A stretch of DNA of 40,436 nt from Thraustochytrium sp. TN22 (Eukaryota; Sar; Bigyra; Thraustochytrida; Thraustochytriidae). Under the pieces are notes generated by a model that was given only the letters and a program-made list of their open reading frames with translations, ran no database searches and had not been told where the DNA came from. Positions 1 to 8,623 of this stretch are shown here, piece after piece. The stretch lies in NCBI GenBank assembly GCA_013306675.1, contig JABLUY010000293.1, positions 1 to 40,436 of the forward strand. The letters are read 5' to 3'. A program made the translations under genes and the position numbers. Position 1 is the stretch's first letter, and the number at the start of each line of letters is the position of its first letter.

Positions 1-21
1 GGCGCGCGGGCGGCGGGCGGG

Positions 22-1665
22 ATGCAGCGGCCGCAGGCGGGCTGGCGGGCGCGGGTCCGAGGTGCGACCGCAGGCGCCGCGACCGCGGGCGCCGCGACCG
101 CGGGCGCGCGGGAGGGGGAGAACGACCCGCGCGGGGACGAGCGCGCGCGCGCGGAGAGAATCGCGAGGACGACGTGGAGACACGTGTCAGTGAAATTGGC
201 CCGGTTTGGTGGCGGCGCGGTGCAAGGCGGGGAGGGAGGGGAAGGCGGGGAAGGGGAGGACGCCCCCAACGGCGGCGACGAGGGAGGGCAGACCTTGCAG
301 CCGCAGGCGAGGTCGACCCGCAGGACGCTGGGCAAGTCGCTGCGCCACTCCAAGTACTGGTCGCTGCCGCCTCGGCCCAGGACGCTCTCGCGGCGCGTGT
401 TCGGGCGCGCTGGCGGCGTCGAGCGGGAGGAGGACGCGCCCGAGGAACCCGCAGAGGATGACGACGAGGACGGGGACAAGGACGAGGAGGTGGAGACCCA
501 GCCCCGGGAGAGCGCTCGACTTGGAGCTGCTGGAGCTGCCGCGGAGCCCGAGTTCGGGGCGCACGATCTCGAACCCGGCGACATGCGGCCGTCCTCCTTG
601 CAGACGATGCGCCGCGCAGAAGAGGACGAGGAGCTGCCGTCGAGCTGGAGCGGATGCGACGCGAGTCTTTTCCGCGTGCGCCAGGTGGGCTACAAGTCGT
701 CGCGCCGCAAGGCAGCCTCAGGCCCAGCGCTGTACGAGTGCGTGGGCATGGACCTGCTGCGCGATGACCACAGGATTGCGTCGGCCGCTGCAATTTTGCA
801 GCTGCCGCCGCCTCGCCTCGAAGACGATGTGGAGCTCATCGAGCAGAGCGGGCTGCCGCGACTCTTCGTGATTAACGTGCAGGTGCCCATGCGTGCGCCG
901 GGCCCTTTCGCCGGCCAGGACCCAGGCGTCTCGCTGGTCTGGTACTTTTCCGTGCGGCCCGAGACGACGGCGCGGGCGGTGGAGGGTGAGGGCGGAAACG
1001 ACATTGACTTGGTCCGGCGGTTCGCCAGAGATTTCGACACGGACGAGTCGATCCGCCGGCGGTTCAAGGCCATCGGCATCGCGCTAAACTTCGACGATCT
1101 CGGGCTCAGCCCGAAGCTCGCCAAGTTCAACGGCAAACCAGTCATTCTCTTCAAGACGGCGCACGTGACGCGCGGGCCGGACCACATCGAGATCACGGTC
1201 AAGGTACACAAGTTCAACATGCTAGCACGGGGCATCTTCCACCAGTTCCGCGAGCTCTCGCCGCGCGTTCGAATCCGCGGCGCCTTTCTACTGCAGGCCG
1301 AGGACGACGCCACGGAGCTGCCCGAGGTGGTGCTAGGCTGTGCCGGCCTGCACAACCTCGACTTCAACAGCGCTACCCACGTGCGCGACCTGGCGCGACC
1401 AGAGGGCGCCAACTCGCTACGGCCCGAGGGCCTCGCGGACGCCCCCATGCTCGACGTGGACCCCGACGTGGAAGAGGACGATGGTGATGGTGTCTACGGC
1501 GCTCTGGGCGCCGCATACACGGAAGCTGGCTCGCGCGCGTCCATCGTGTGGGAGGCCATGTCGAGCATCTCGGCGAGCCTTCTCGGCCGATCGCCGGAGC
1601 CGGAGGAAGACAGCGACCAGGAGCCAGAGGGCAAGTCCAAGCCCCCGCCGCTCCCCGCTCGGTAG
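22..1665 (+). CDS. EDR2 C-terminal (DUF1336) domain protein
   Basis: Predicted lipid- or membrane-associated protein of 547 residues. Residues about 215-470 resemble the EDR2_C/DUF1336 domain of plant EDR2 and related protist proteins. The markers I see are the segment reading VINVQVP, then SLVWYFSVRPET, then RRFARDFDTDESIRRRFKAIGIALNF, and a GKPVILFKT strand followed by EITVKVHKFNMLARG. The first 200 residues are Ala/Gly/Glu-rich, acidic and probably disordered; I see no PH or START domain there. The C-terminus is also acidic and ends in a Pro-rich tail. The start is the first ATG in the window, only 21 bases from its edge, so the true N-terminus may lie upstream. It converges with the enkurin gene 235 bp downstream. 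The spacer carries a short AAGC run and a duplicated GCGATCCAAGCCAA motif. The domain call is from pattern recognition; the ligand is unknown. Confidence 0.8.
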   Translation: MQRPQAGWRARVRGATAGAATAGAATAGAREGENDPRGDERARAERIARTTWRHVSVKLARFGGGAVQGGEGGEGGEGEDAPNGGDEGGQTLQPQARSTRRTLGKSLRHSKYWSLPPRPRTLSRRVFGRAGGVEREEDAPEEPAEDDDEDGDKDEEVETQPRESARLGAAGAAAEPEFGAHDLEPGDMRPSSLQTMRRAEEDEELPSSWSGCDASLFRVRQVGYKSSRRKAASGPALYECVGMDLLRDDHRIASAAAILQLPPPRLEDDVELIEQSGLPRLFVINVQVPMRAPGPFAGQDPGVSLVWYFSVRPETTARAVEGEGGNDIDLVRRFARDFDTDESIRRRFKAIGIALNFDDLGLSPKLAKFNGKPVILFKTAHVTRGPDHIEITVKVHKFNMLARGIFHQFRELSPRVRIRGAFLLQAEDDATELPEVVLGCAGLHNLDFNSATHVRDLARPEGANSLRPEGLADAPMLDVDPDVEEDDGDGVYGALGAAYTEAGSRASIVWEAMSSISASLLGRSPEPEEDSDQEPEGKSKPPPLPAR

Positions 1666-1900
1666 TAGCTACAGACAAGAGAGCCAACTTAGGCAAGGCA
1701 ACTGATTATAATTATCCTTCTTACACTCGTGTCGAGTCTGTGCCGGGAGAAAAAAGCGCGACGCCATGGCCGTGGGAGGCAAGCAAGCAAGCAAGGCCAG
1801 CGATCCAAGCCAACAGCGATCCAAGCCAAGATCGGGCTACTTGCAGTAAGTAGTGTTTGTTGCTCTTTTTTTCTTTTCTGGTTGTTGGTCATCACATCGG

Positions 1901-2614
1901 TCAGTCCATGAGGACAGCGAGACGGCCGCGGGACAAAAGCTTGATGTCGTCCTCGATCTGCTGGAGCTCGCGCTCGTACTTCTCCTTGAGCTTCTTCTTG
2001 GTGCTGGACTCGGCGCCGCCGCAGGCCTTCTGGTAATGCGAGTTGATGACGCCCCACTTGCGCTTGAGCTGCTTGACGAGCGCCTCACGATCCGCATCGG
2101 GGAGGCTCTCGGTTACCTGGCCCTGGCGGGCCGAGAGGTGCATGTCGTCGAGGATCTCCTGGAGGACCTCCTTCTCCATGGCAATGGTCTGCTTGACCTC
2201 GTCCAAATACGCCGGGCGCTTGCCAAAGTCTGGCTTGTTCACATAGCGGTCGAACTCACGCGTCGGCGCAGCCGCCGGCTTGCTCTTGCGGAACTTGTTG
2301 GCGGCCACGATAGTCTCGACGGCGTTGGCGACGAGGAAGTTCTTGGACGACTGCAGACCGAACTTGGGCTGGTCCTTCTTGCCAGGAATCGCCGGCTTGC
2401 GGGCCGGGAGCGCCTCGCCCGGAATTTCCGTGGCCGCGTTCTTCGAGAAGGTCGAGTACGTCGGCAGCGTCTTCGGGCAGTGCTTCGACTTGTAGATCTT
2501 CTTGCGCCTCGTCTCGCCGCGCGCCTCGCGCGCTGCCGCATCGGCCGCCGCCTCCTCGCGGTCCATCTTCTCCGCCCAATGCCCGAGGTGCTCGTACTCG
2601 TGCCGCATGCTCAT
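1901..2614 (-). CDS. ENKUR: Enkurin, axonemal microtubule-associated protein
   Basis: A 237-residue protein matching enkurin, known in other organisms as a microtubule inner protein of motile cilia. The middle segment GLQSSKNFLVANAVETIV matches the enkurin motif containing GxQSxKNFxxxNA. The C-terminal third is the Lys/Glu-rich enkurin domain: it opens with NKPDFGKRPAYLDEVK, has LPDADREALVKQLKRKW, and ends QQIEDDIKLLSRGRLAVLMD. The chosen start is the Met-Ser-Met at 2614. The frame stays open 75 codons further upstream, but that part is Arg/Ser-rich and unlike the family. Human enkurin is about 256 residues, so the length fits. The gene is head-to-head with IFT25 across 570 bp, which suggests joint control of two flagellar genes. 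Confidence 0.9.
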   Translation of the reverse strand: MSMRHEYEHLGHWAEKMDREEAAADAAAREARGETRRKKIYKSKHCPKTLPTYSTFSKNAATEIPGEALPARKPAIPGKKDQPKFGLQSSKNFLVANAVETIVAANKFRKSKPAAAPTREFDRYVNKPDFGKRPAYLDEVKQTIAMEKEVLQEILDDMHLSARQGQVTESLPDADREALVKQLKRKWGVINSHYQKACGGAESSTKKKLKEKYERELQQIEDDIKLLSRGRLAVLMD

Positions 2615-3184
2615 GCTCTTGTCACGCGACCCCGAGACCGACCTAGCTAGACAGACTGTCTCGACAGACAGACTGACACACGGACAGATCGCGGCCTGCG
2701 CGCCAGCCGACCTGCCTGCCCTGCCTGCCGCCGAGCTCCTCCGCACGCGGACCTGCCTCGTTCGCGCGCCAAAGACCGCGTCGATTCGGCTCCGCGCCGT
2801 GCGGTGCGGTGGAGAACGGTGTGCGCCGCTGCCATCCATGACATGTCATGGCCTCCCGCGCGCGCACGTGCCGCGAGCCGAAGCGCCCTATTTAGGGGCC
2901 GAACGGATTTGCGAGCCTTGTGAGGCCGAGCACCAAAACGACCGTCGCGCTCGAGCGTCCGAGGAGGGCCAGACCCCGAGCGTGGCGCAGCAGGCGAGGC
3001 CAGGCGAGGCGAGGCGCGAGCGGCCCCGGCGGGCGAGGCGAGGGCGTCACGGTGCGGCGCGGCGTCGCGTGGCGCAGCGTGGCGTGACCCAGCAGAGGGC
3101 GGCGGAGCGTTGCATGCTGGCCGCGCTGGTTGTGATTGACGTGGCGCTGCTGTGCGTGGGGCTGGGCTGCCTCGAGGAGCGAGC
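2615..3184. promoter_or_regulatory. Shared divergent promoter of enkurin and IFT25
   Basis: This 570-bp spacer separates two divergently transcribed flagellar genes, so it should hold both promoters. I see no third gene. It contains a short palindrome-like ACATGTCATGG stretch near 2840, a CArG-like box near 2890, and a purine-rich GGCGAGG-type repeat between about 2990 and 3050. I looked for an RFX X-box and found none. The promoter role follows from the layout, not from a recognised core element. Confidence 0.5.
2887..2896. promoter_or_regulatory. CArG-box-like site CCTATTTAGG
   Basis: A perfect CC(A/T)6GG match, the classical binding site of MADS-box/SRF proteins, set in otherwise very GC-rich DNA about 270 bp from the enkurin start and 290 bp from the IFT25 start. 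An AT-rich hexamer here could equally be the TATA-like core of one promoter. A single 10-bp match can arise by chance. Confidence 0.3.
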
Positions 3185-3598
3185 ATGGACGACCAAGCAG
3201 ACCCTCTGGGCCCTGGTGCCCGCGTCGTTGCGCCGACGAGCGTGGACCCGGCGCACCCGCCGCAGAGTATTCTGGACGAGGACGATCGCAGCTTCTGGAT
3301 GACGACCGGCCTCTTTCCGCAGGAGGTGGTGCTGCGGCTGGACGGCAGCACCAACGTGGACCGCGTCCGCCTGCGCACCACCAACGTGCAAAAGATTGTC
3401 ATCCTCGCCTCCAATGAGGCGTCCTCGCCCACCGAGTGGGAGGAGGTCGCTGAAGCCACGCTCTCTGACACCGACGGCCGCCTGCAGGTGGAGACCATCC
3501 AGGTGGACCGTGCCCCAGACGACACGCGCCACATCAAGCTGCAGATTCTCAAGGGCTGGGACGACTTTTGCGCGGTCCACAATGTTCGTATCAACTGA
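3185..3598 (+). CDS. IFT25: Intraflagellar transport protein IFT25 (HSPB11)
   Basis: A 137-residue protein with the galactose-binding-like jelly-roll fold of IFT25, a subunit of the IFT-B complex that binds IFT27 and serves flagellar transport. Diagnostic stretches are HPPQSILDEDDRSFWMTTGLFPQE near residue 25, the central VDRVRLRTTNVQKIVILAS, TEGQLQ-like DTDGRLQVETIQVD, and the C-terminal GWDDFCAVHNVRIN. Human HSPB11 is 144 residues. The start is the Met of MDDQAD at 3185. The frame is open 11 codons further, but those residues do not match the family. Its head-to-head neighbour is enkurin, and IFT80, another IFT-B subunit, lies 29 kb away in the same window. Confidence 0.93.
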   Translation: MDDQADPLGPGARVVAPTSVDPAHPPQSILDEDDRSFWMTTGLFPQEVVLRLDGSTNVDRVRLRTTNVQKIVILASNEASSPTEWEEVAEATLSDTDGRLQVETIQVDRAPDDTRHIKLQILKGWDDFCAVHNVRIN

Positions 3599-3765
3599 TT
3601 TGTCTGACTTCTCCTGCTCTTCTCCTTGTTTCGTGGGCTCGTTCCACTAACGTTTCAAGAGATGGGGAGGGAGATCCGTTCGAAGTCACTCAGACTTGGA
3701 CTCACAGACCCCGAGGCTGCGACTCGCAGTCAAAGCCATCCCGCACGGCTGTCGTGACTCGGACA

Positions 3766-3802
3766 TGTCGTGTCGTGTCGTGTCGTGTCGTGTCGTGTCG
3801 TG
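3766..3802. repeat. TGTCG pentanucleotide microsatellite
   Basis: Seven uninterrupted TGTCG units plus two bases, in the 252-bp gap between IFT25 and the next plus-strand gene. The rest of the gap holds no gene I can see. Confidence 0.95.
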
Positions 3803-3850
3803 CACGCGGGGACGAGCGAAGGTGCAGCGCAGAGCTAGCTGGACATCAGG

Positions 3851-4675
3851 ATGCGTCGCCGTGGAGAGCGGCGCGTGGTGGGGCAGCACAATCGAGCGAG
3901 CCCGCGACGCCTCCCGGTGCCATCAAATGACGCTGCCACAGCACCGGCACAGAAGAAGCAGCATGCGCAGGTGCCCGCGTCGCAGGCCTTTGCGGCGCCT
4001 GCGGCCAGGAGCACGAGCATCATGAATTATGGCAGCCGCAAGCTCGTGGCGGCCGGGGAACACGCCAGGGCGCGAGGCCTCCGGCCGACCTTGACGTCAC
4101 GACGAGCGAGCAACCCTCTGGGCGTGCCGCCGCTGGAGACCCCGGCAATCGCGTTGTCGGGGCCCGGCGACGCCAAGGTGCCGCCGCTCAGACTCCTGGC
4201 CGGCGCCTCGGCCACGACGAGCAACCTGCGCAAACACAGCTTTGGGTACCGTCCAAACCGCGAAGACGAGGAAATGTGCGCGTCAGCTCGAATCCTGCGC
4301 GACCTCAAGGCGTTCAAGGGCGTGGATGAGGCCAGGTCGGCCCGCGAGGCGCACGTGGTCCAGCAGCGGTACAGCAAGGCGCCGTGGCTACGCGCCGAGC
4401 ACCCTTCCTGGGACTGTGCTTCAGAGGACGCGCGCTGGGAGACCTCCCAGCATTGGGACCTTCGCCGAGACGCACACTCCAGGCCCAATCCTTACCTGTG
4501 GACGCCGGAGCATCACGCCAAGGTCCGTGCATGCCGTGCGCTCGTCGTGCGGCACGAGGCCTTTGCCGCGGCGGTCGCAAAACGCAAGCAAGAGAGCGAG
4601 CATGCGCGCCTCTCCCGTAAAACCGAGATGCGCCGCATCTATGACGAGAAGATGAACAACAATGGAGGGGCATGA
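3851..4675 (+). CDS. Unrecognised basic protein
   Basis: An open frame of 274 residues that I do not recognise. The N-terminal 120 residues are Ala/Arg/Pro-rich and probably disordered. From about residue 130 the composition looks protein-like: RKHSFGYRPNREDEEMCASARILRDLKAFKGVDEARSA, then several Trp residues (PWLRAEHPSWDC, RWETSQHWDLRRD), then RPNPYLWTPEHHAKVRA and a charged helical tail ending in RRIYDEKM. The ordered part suggests a real gene. An internal Met at about residue 58 (MNYGSRKL) is another possible start. It sits between IFT25 and a convergent monooxygenase gene 185 bp downstream. A role with its flagellar neighbours is only a guess from position. Confidence 0.5.
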   Translation: MRRRGERRVVGQHNRASPRRLPVPSNDAATAPAQKKQHAQVPASQAFAAPAARSTSIMNYGSRKLVAAGEHARARGLRPTLTSRRASNPLGVPPLETPAIALSGPGDAKVPPLRLLAGASATTSNLRKHSFGYRPNREDEEMCASARILRDLKAFKGVDEARSAREAHVVQQRYSKAPWLRAEHPSWDCASEDARWETSQHWDLRRDAHSRPNPYLWTPEHHAKVRACRALVVRHEAFAAAVAKRKQESEHARLSRKTEMRRIYDEKMNNNGGA

Positions 4676-4860
4676 ACGACACGGTGTATCGATTGTAGTG
4701 GTGGTCCGACGTGAAAGCGTCAAAAAAGAAAAACGCCCGCGTCTCATGCAATACGAGAAGACGATCAACAACAAACGGAGATTTGACAGTGTACTGTGGT
4801 TCGAAGAGGGGCTTGACTTGGCGACACCAAATGTCCGGGAGAGCGCCGGGCATCCGCGAG

Positions 4861-6795
4861 TTAACGTGGCATAACGTCCTTGCTGCCGTTTTCGCTGCGC
4901 GTGCGGAGACGATCCTTGATCAAAACCACCAGACTGCCAGCAAGGAAGATGACGATGATGGCGCCAGAGAAGATGATCAGCTGCCCTGCTGAGGTGTTCT
5001 CGATGTAATAGACCTGGAGCTGGCCAACCCCCAAGATGATGTTGACGAGAGCCAGGACAGGCAGGAAGCGGCCCAGGAAATGGTGTGCAAGCTCCCACTT
5101 GTTGCGGTTGTTCTCTCCCTTGTGGGGGCGCCGGATCGCCAAAACAATGTGCACGATGAGCATGATGACAATGGAGAGGCCGAGCCGGCCGTGCGAGCTG
5201 TCGAAGTTGTGGCCGCTCTTGTAAGAAAGCGCGAGCCCGAAGCCTGCAAGGATGAAGGCGGTGGCGACCATCATGAGGCCGCGGTGCAGGTTGAACCAGA
5301 GCTTGCCCTCGGTGCGCTTGAAGAGCATGGGAGGCAAGAAGGCGAGCGGGATGATGAAGACCCAGGCGACGATCATGAGCATGGCGTGCGCGGGCAGCGT
5401 GCCTGGTGCGGAGAGGATCCAGGAGAAGGCATTCTGCGAATTAACGGGCTCCGAGCCGCAGGCCACGATGGAGTCGAACGGGAGCGTGATGCGCTCCGTG
5501 CTCGTGGCGACGGCGTCGCCCCCCACCAGGTGGCGCAGGTCGACGCTGGCAGCCGGGTAGTACATGAAGAGGCCCATGCACATCTCGTTGGACGTGGAGT
5601 CGCCGCCAACGGTGGTGGAGGTGCGAGAGGTGGAGTCGTAGATGCAGTGTACGGTGATGCGATCGCCAACGTTGAGCGAAAGCTGGTCCTCGATGGACTT
5701 CGTTTCCTGCAGGTCAAAGTCGTAGTTGGAATTGCACGATGCCAGGATGGCGTCCGTCGCCTTGTCGCTCGGCGTGATGGTGGTCCAAATGCTCTGCGCG
5801 ATCTTGTGGCCGTGCTCCAGTACGGCGAAAAGCTTCACGCCGCCGTCCGGCAGCACGTCCGGCACGACGCCTGTGGCGACGATCTCATAGTATGACTCGC
5901 CCGCCGGAATTTCGATCTCGCTGAAGGCGGCGCCGATCCACGCCCAGGCCGCCGCCTGCATGACGCTGGTGTCCACGTCGGCCGCTGCCGAATAAAAGAT
6001 CTGCAAGCCGGAGGAATCCACGATACCAGCCTGCTCGGTCGGATTGTCGTAGTGAATCTCGATCACCAGCACGCGGCTATCGCCTTCGAGCAAGAACCCG
6101 ACGTCCTCGGGCAGGCAGAACTCCTTGCCGCCCACCGCCCAGGCGAACACCAGCTCGCGGCAGCCGCCCATGGTACCGGCCTCGTTCGGAACTGAGAACG
6201 AGTCGCGCACCTCGGTGCTGTCGTCGCACTCGTACAGGAGCATGTGATGCACGACCTCGTACTGCTCGACGATAGGCGCGATGCGCGTGATGTAGTTGGT
6301 GCCGCTCGGCAGAGCGTCGAAGAGGTACTTGGCGTACGTCGTATCTTTAGAGGGCACCGTGTACGCCGGCATGGTCACGTTGAAGGACTGCGTGTTGAGT
6401 GGCTCCACGTAGTCGTCGCAGTACGAGTAGGTGGACCGCACCGTGCTGGCCGCCCCGGGGTTCGAGATGCCGGCGTCGAACCGCGGCTGCTCGCCCTTGC
6501 TCCACTCGCAGTCCGGGTCGCCCAGCTCCACGCCGTTGCTCAGGCCGTCGCCGTCGCTGTCCTTCTCGCACAGCTCCGTCGTCCACCTCTTGCCCGCCGC
6601 GTCAAAGTCGAGCCCAAACTGGTTGCGCGTGCCGCCGCCCGAGGTGCGCACATGGCCGCACGAGTCGATCAGGTTTCCGTCATCGTCCTCCACGTTGCGC
6701 CCATTCGGGATCTCGTCCCTGTACTCCTCGTGGGCCTCCACGCGCCCGGCCAGCGCGAGCACCGCGCAGGCGGCCGCGTACACCGCCGTCTTCAT
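4861..6795 (-). CDS. Temptin-like / copper type II monooxygenase / cytochrome b561 fusion, copy 1
   Basis: A 644-residue secretory membrane protein. Residues 1-20 form a signal peptide ending in VEA before HEEY. Residues about 21-110 are a Cys-containing temptin-like domain with DSDGDGLSNGVELGDPDCEW. A DBH/PHM-type ascorbate-dependent copper monooxygenase follows. All expected ligands are visible: the His pair H183-H184 and H248 (HYDN) for CuH, and H328/H330 (EHGHK) and M405 (EMCM) for CuM. From about residue 480 a multi-pass cytochrome b561 begins. Its candidate heme histidines are in PAHAML, NLHRGLM, SSHGRLG and WELAHHFLGR. Family knowledge suggests that b561 passes electrons across the membrane to the copper sites, which would hydroxylate an unknown substrate in the lumen or outside the cell. 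The frame stays open to 7545, but that extension is low-complexity; the start at 6795 gives the signal peptide and matches copy 2. Confidence 0.9.
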   Translation of the reverse strand: MKTAVYAAACAVLALAGRVEAHEEYRDEIPNGRNVEDDDGNLIDSCGHVRTSGGGTRNQFGLDFDAAGKRWTTELCEKDSDGDGLSNGVELGDPDCEWSKGEQPRFDAGISNPGAASTVRSTYSYCDDYVEPLNTQSFNVTMPAYTVPSKDTTYAKYLFDALPSGTNYITRIAPIVEQYEVVHHMLLYECDDSTEVRDSFSVPNEAGTMGGCRELVFAWAVGGKEFCLPEDVGFLLEGDSRVLVIEIHYDNPTEQAGIVDSSGLQIFYSAAADVDTSVMQAAAWAWIGAAFSEIEIPAGESYYEIVATGVVPDVLPDGGVKLFAVLEHGHKIAQSIWTTITPSDKATDAILASCNSNYDFDLQETKSIEDQLSLNVGDRITVHCIYDSTSRTSTTVGGDSTSNEMCMGLFMYYPAASVDLRHLVGGDAVATSTERITLPFDSIVACGSEPVNSQNAFSWILSAPGTLPAHAMLMIVAWVFIIPLAFLPPMLFKRTEGKLWFNLHRGLMMVATAFILAGFGLALSYKSGHNFDSSHGRLGLSIVIMLIVHIVLAIRRPHKGENNRNKWELAHHFLGRFLPVLALVNIILGVGQLQVYYIENTSAGQLIIFSGAIIVIFLAGSLVVLIKDRLRTRSENGSKDVMPR

Positions 6796-7819
6796 GTCGC
6801 CCCCGCCGTCCGAGCAAGCTCCTGCGCCAGCGCCGCCTCCGCCGCCGCCTCGAGCCTCCGCCGCCGGGCCCGCCTCGAGCCTCGCGACCGCGCGCGCCGC
6901 CGAGCGCGATCGGGTTCTGCCCGCCGCGCGCCTGCGCCGCGCCGTCCAAGTCCTCGTCGAGCGAGGGAGTGAGAGACTTGGCGAGGCCGCCGCGAAGACC
7001 GGGACCGGGAGGTCCCCCGCCTCTTGGTCCAGGTAGTAGACCTGGCCCGCGCTCGCAGGCTGGCCGGTCGCGCGCGCCGTGGCCGACGCGAGGCGAGGCG
7101 AGCTGAGGTTCAACTTGGGCGGTCTCGCCTCGGCCTGAAGCAGATCGGGTTGGTTGGCGGCTTGAATGCGCTCGCGCTGCCCGCTCCATTCTTCAGTTGG
7201 GCCATGGGAGTGGGCACTCCAGCCTGCCTGTGGCGCCACAGTGGGACATACGACGAAAGCCGCCAGCCAGCTGGTCCGCCTGCGCACTCGAGCCTCTGCG
7301 CGGCGGCGTCGGGCGGCGCACCTGCGCGCCGTCGACGGAATGCCCGCGCGACTCGAGACGATGCCGCGGCGCTGGCGGCTCGCCGCTGGCGTAGACGCCG
7401 TGGCGGAGGAGGAAGGCAGGCGGCCACACGGGCCACGGCCGGCGGTGCACCACCGCGGATGCGATGTGCAGCGCTGTGGAGCTCGGCACGTGCGGCTGCG
7501 GGGCGTGGCGTGGCACGATGCGAGGGCGCTCGGGTGACGATGCACTCACCTCACTGCTGCAGTGGAGGCGCGCTCTCGAGGCGAGCTGCAGGAGGGGCAG
7601 CGCGCCAGGGTGCAGGCAGAGCAGGGCCTCTGCCCTGCTCTTTGGTGCCAGGGCAGCGAGTCCCGCGGCCCAGGGCATGCACATGCTTGCTTTTGAAGGA
7701 CCTGCACACGGTGCTTCCCCTGCAAAAGCGTTTGCGACTCGTCCTTCTGCTCAGGGCGAGGAGCCTTTTGTCTGGCCGTGCGGCCCTCGGCCGACGTACT
7801 CTTGGGCGTGACGGCGAAC
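6796..7819. other. Spacer upstream of monooxygenase copy 1
   Basis: About 1 kb between the start of copy 1 and the broken middle copy. Several frames are open because the DNA is GC-rich, but their translations are Arg/Ala/Pro-rich and resemble nothing. It presumably holds the promoter of copy 1. I see no clear core element. Confidence 0.5.
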
Positions 7820-8478
7820 TCGCTGCGCTGATCGTGCAGGACCCAGTGGACGATGGACACGCCGACCGCGGAGACCAGAAGGACCAAGAAGCAAGCGTGT
7901 CGGACGTTGAGAGTCTCGAGCGAGGTCAAACAAAGCGCAAATCTCAAGCGCGGAAGCTAGCAGCAGCAAAGCGCCGCTCCTATCAGCGGCAGGGAGTGCA
8001 ATGGCGGCGACTTCGTCGTGAGAGGCGCCGAGCGGGATGCTGATGTCCTCTGGAGCCGCGCTCACCCATCCCCACGCCGCAGCCTGCATGTCGGTCCCAT
8101 TCGTCACCGCCTCGGTCGAGTAAAAGAGCCACAGACCGGAAGCGGAGAGGCCGTGGTAAGCCTCGGCGTAGCTGTCACTGCGAGGCGCGGCGTGGAGTCC
8201 TTGGTCTACTCGCAGTCTGGGCCGCCCGACTTCACGCCATTGCTCATAACGTCGCCGTCGCTGTCCATCTCGCAAAGCACTGTCGTCCACCGCTTGCTGG
8301 CCCGCTAAGAACTCATGCCCAACCAGTTCTCGCGCCCAGCACGCGAGGACAACGTCGCCATTGCCAACCTCCACGTTTCCCAAATGTCATTCTTGATGCG
8401 AACTTCGGCGAACATCGGCACGTGCGGCACGCCGGCGGCGAGCGTCAGCAGCGCGGCGCTCCAGCGTTGCGCAGGCAT
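7820..8478 (-). pseudogene. Broken, internally deleted third copy of the monooxygenase-b561 gene
   Basis: Read on the minus strand, parts of the neighbouring genes appear in order but in different frames. The start at 8478 gives MPAQRWSAALLTLAAGV and AEVRIKNDI, matching the signal peptide and the EEYKNDIPNG of copy 2. A frame change gives GNVEVGNGDVVLAC, like NVHDDNGDIVLAC. Another gives RWTTVLCEMDSDGDVMSNGVKSGGPDCE followed by a stop, matching the temptin-like motif. After a deletion of about 170 codons that removes the CuH His pair and HYD histidine, the frame gives GLSASGLWLFYSTEA and MQAAAWGWVSAAPEDISIPLGAS, matching copy 2. The CuM and most b561 parts are absent. A last hydrophobic segment near 7820-7890 (FLVLLVSAVGVSIVHWVL) resembles the final helix of copy 2. 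Frameshifts, a stop and the deletion make it non-functional as a protein. Confidence 0.85.
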
Positions 8479-8577
8479 GTTGCTGGTTGTACTCCTTCCT
8501 GTATGGCCATGGCCCGCCACCCGGGATCTTTGAAGAGGTAATCTCGATCTTTCTGCAGCTTTACTTCTACGGTTCAA

Positions 8578-8623
8578 GCCGCCGACTCCGAGGTGGACTT
8601 GGCCGCCGACTCCGAGGTGGACT
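8578..8623. repeat. 24-nt tandem duplication at the end of monooxygenase copy 2
   Basis: Two adjacent units of a 24-nt sequence starting GCCGCCGACTCCGAGG at 8578 and 8602. The second unit reaches the stop codon of copy 2 (8622-8624). Confidence 0.9.

Noticed and set aside
6796-7545. 250-codon N-terminal extension of monooxygenase copy 1
   Set aside because: It is low-complexity, would bury the signal peptide, and has no counterpart in copy 2.
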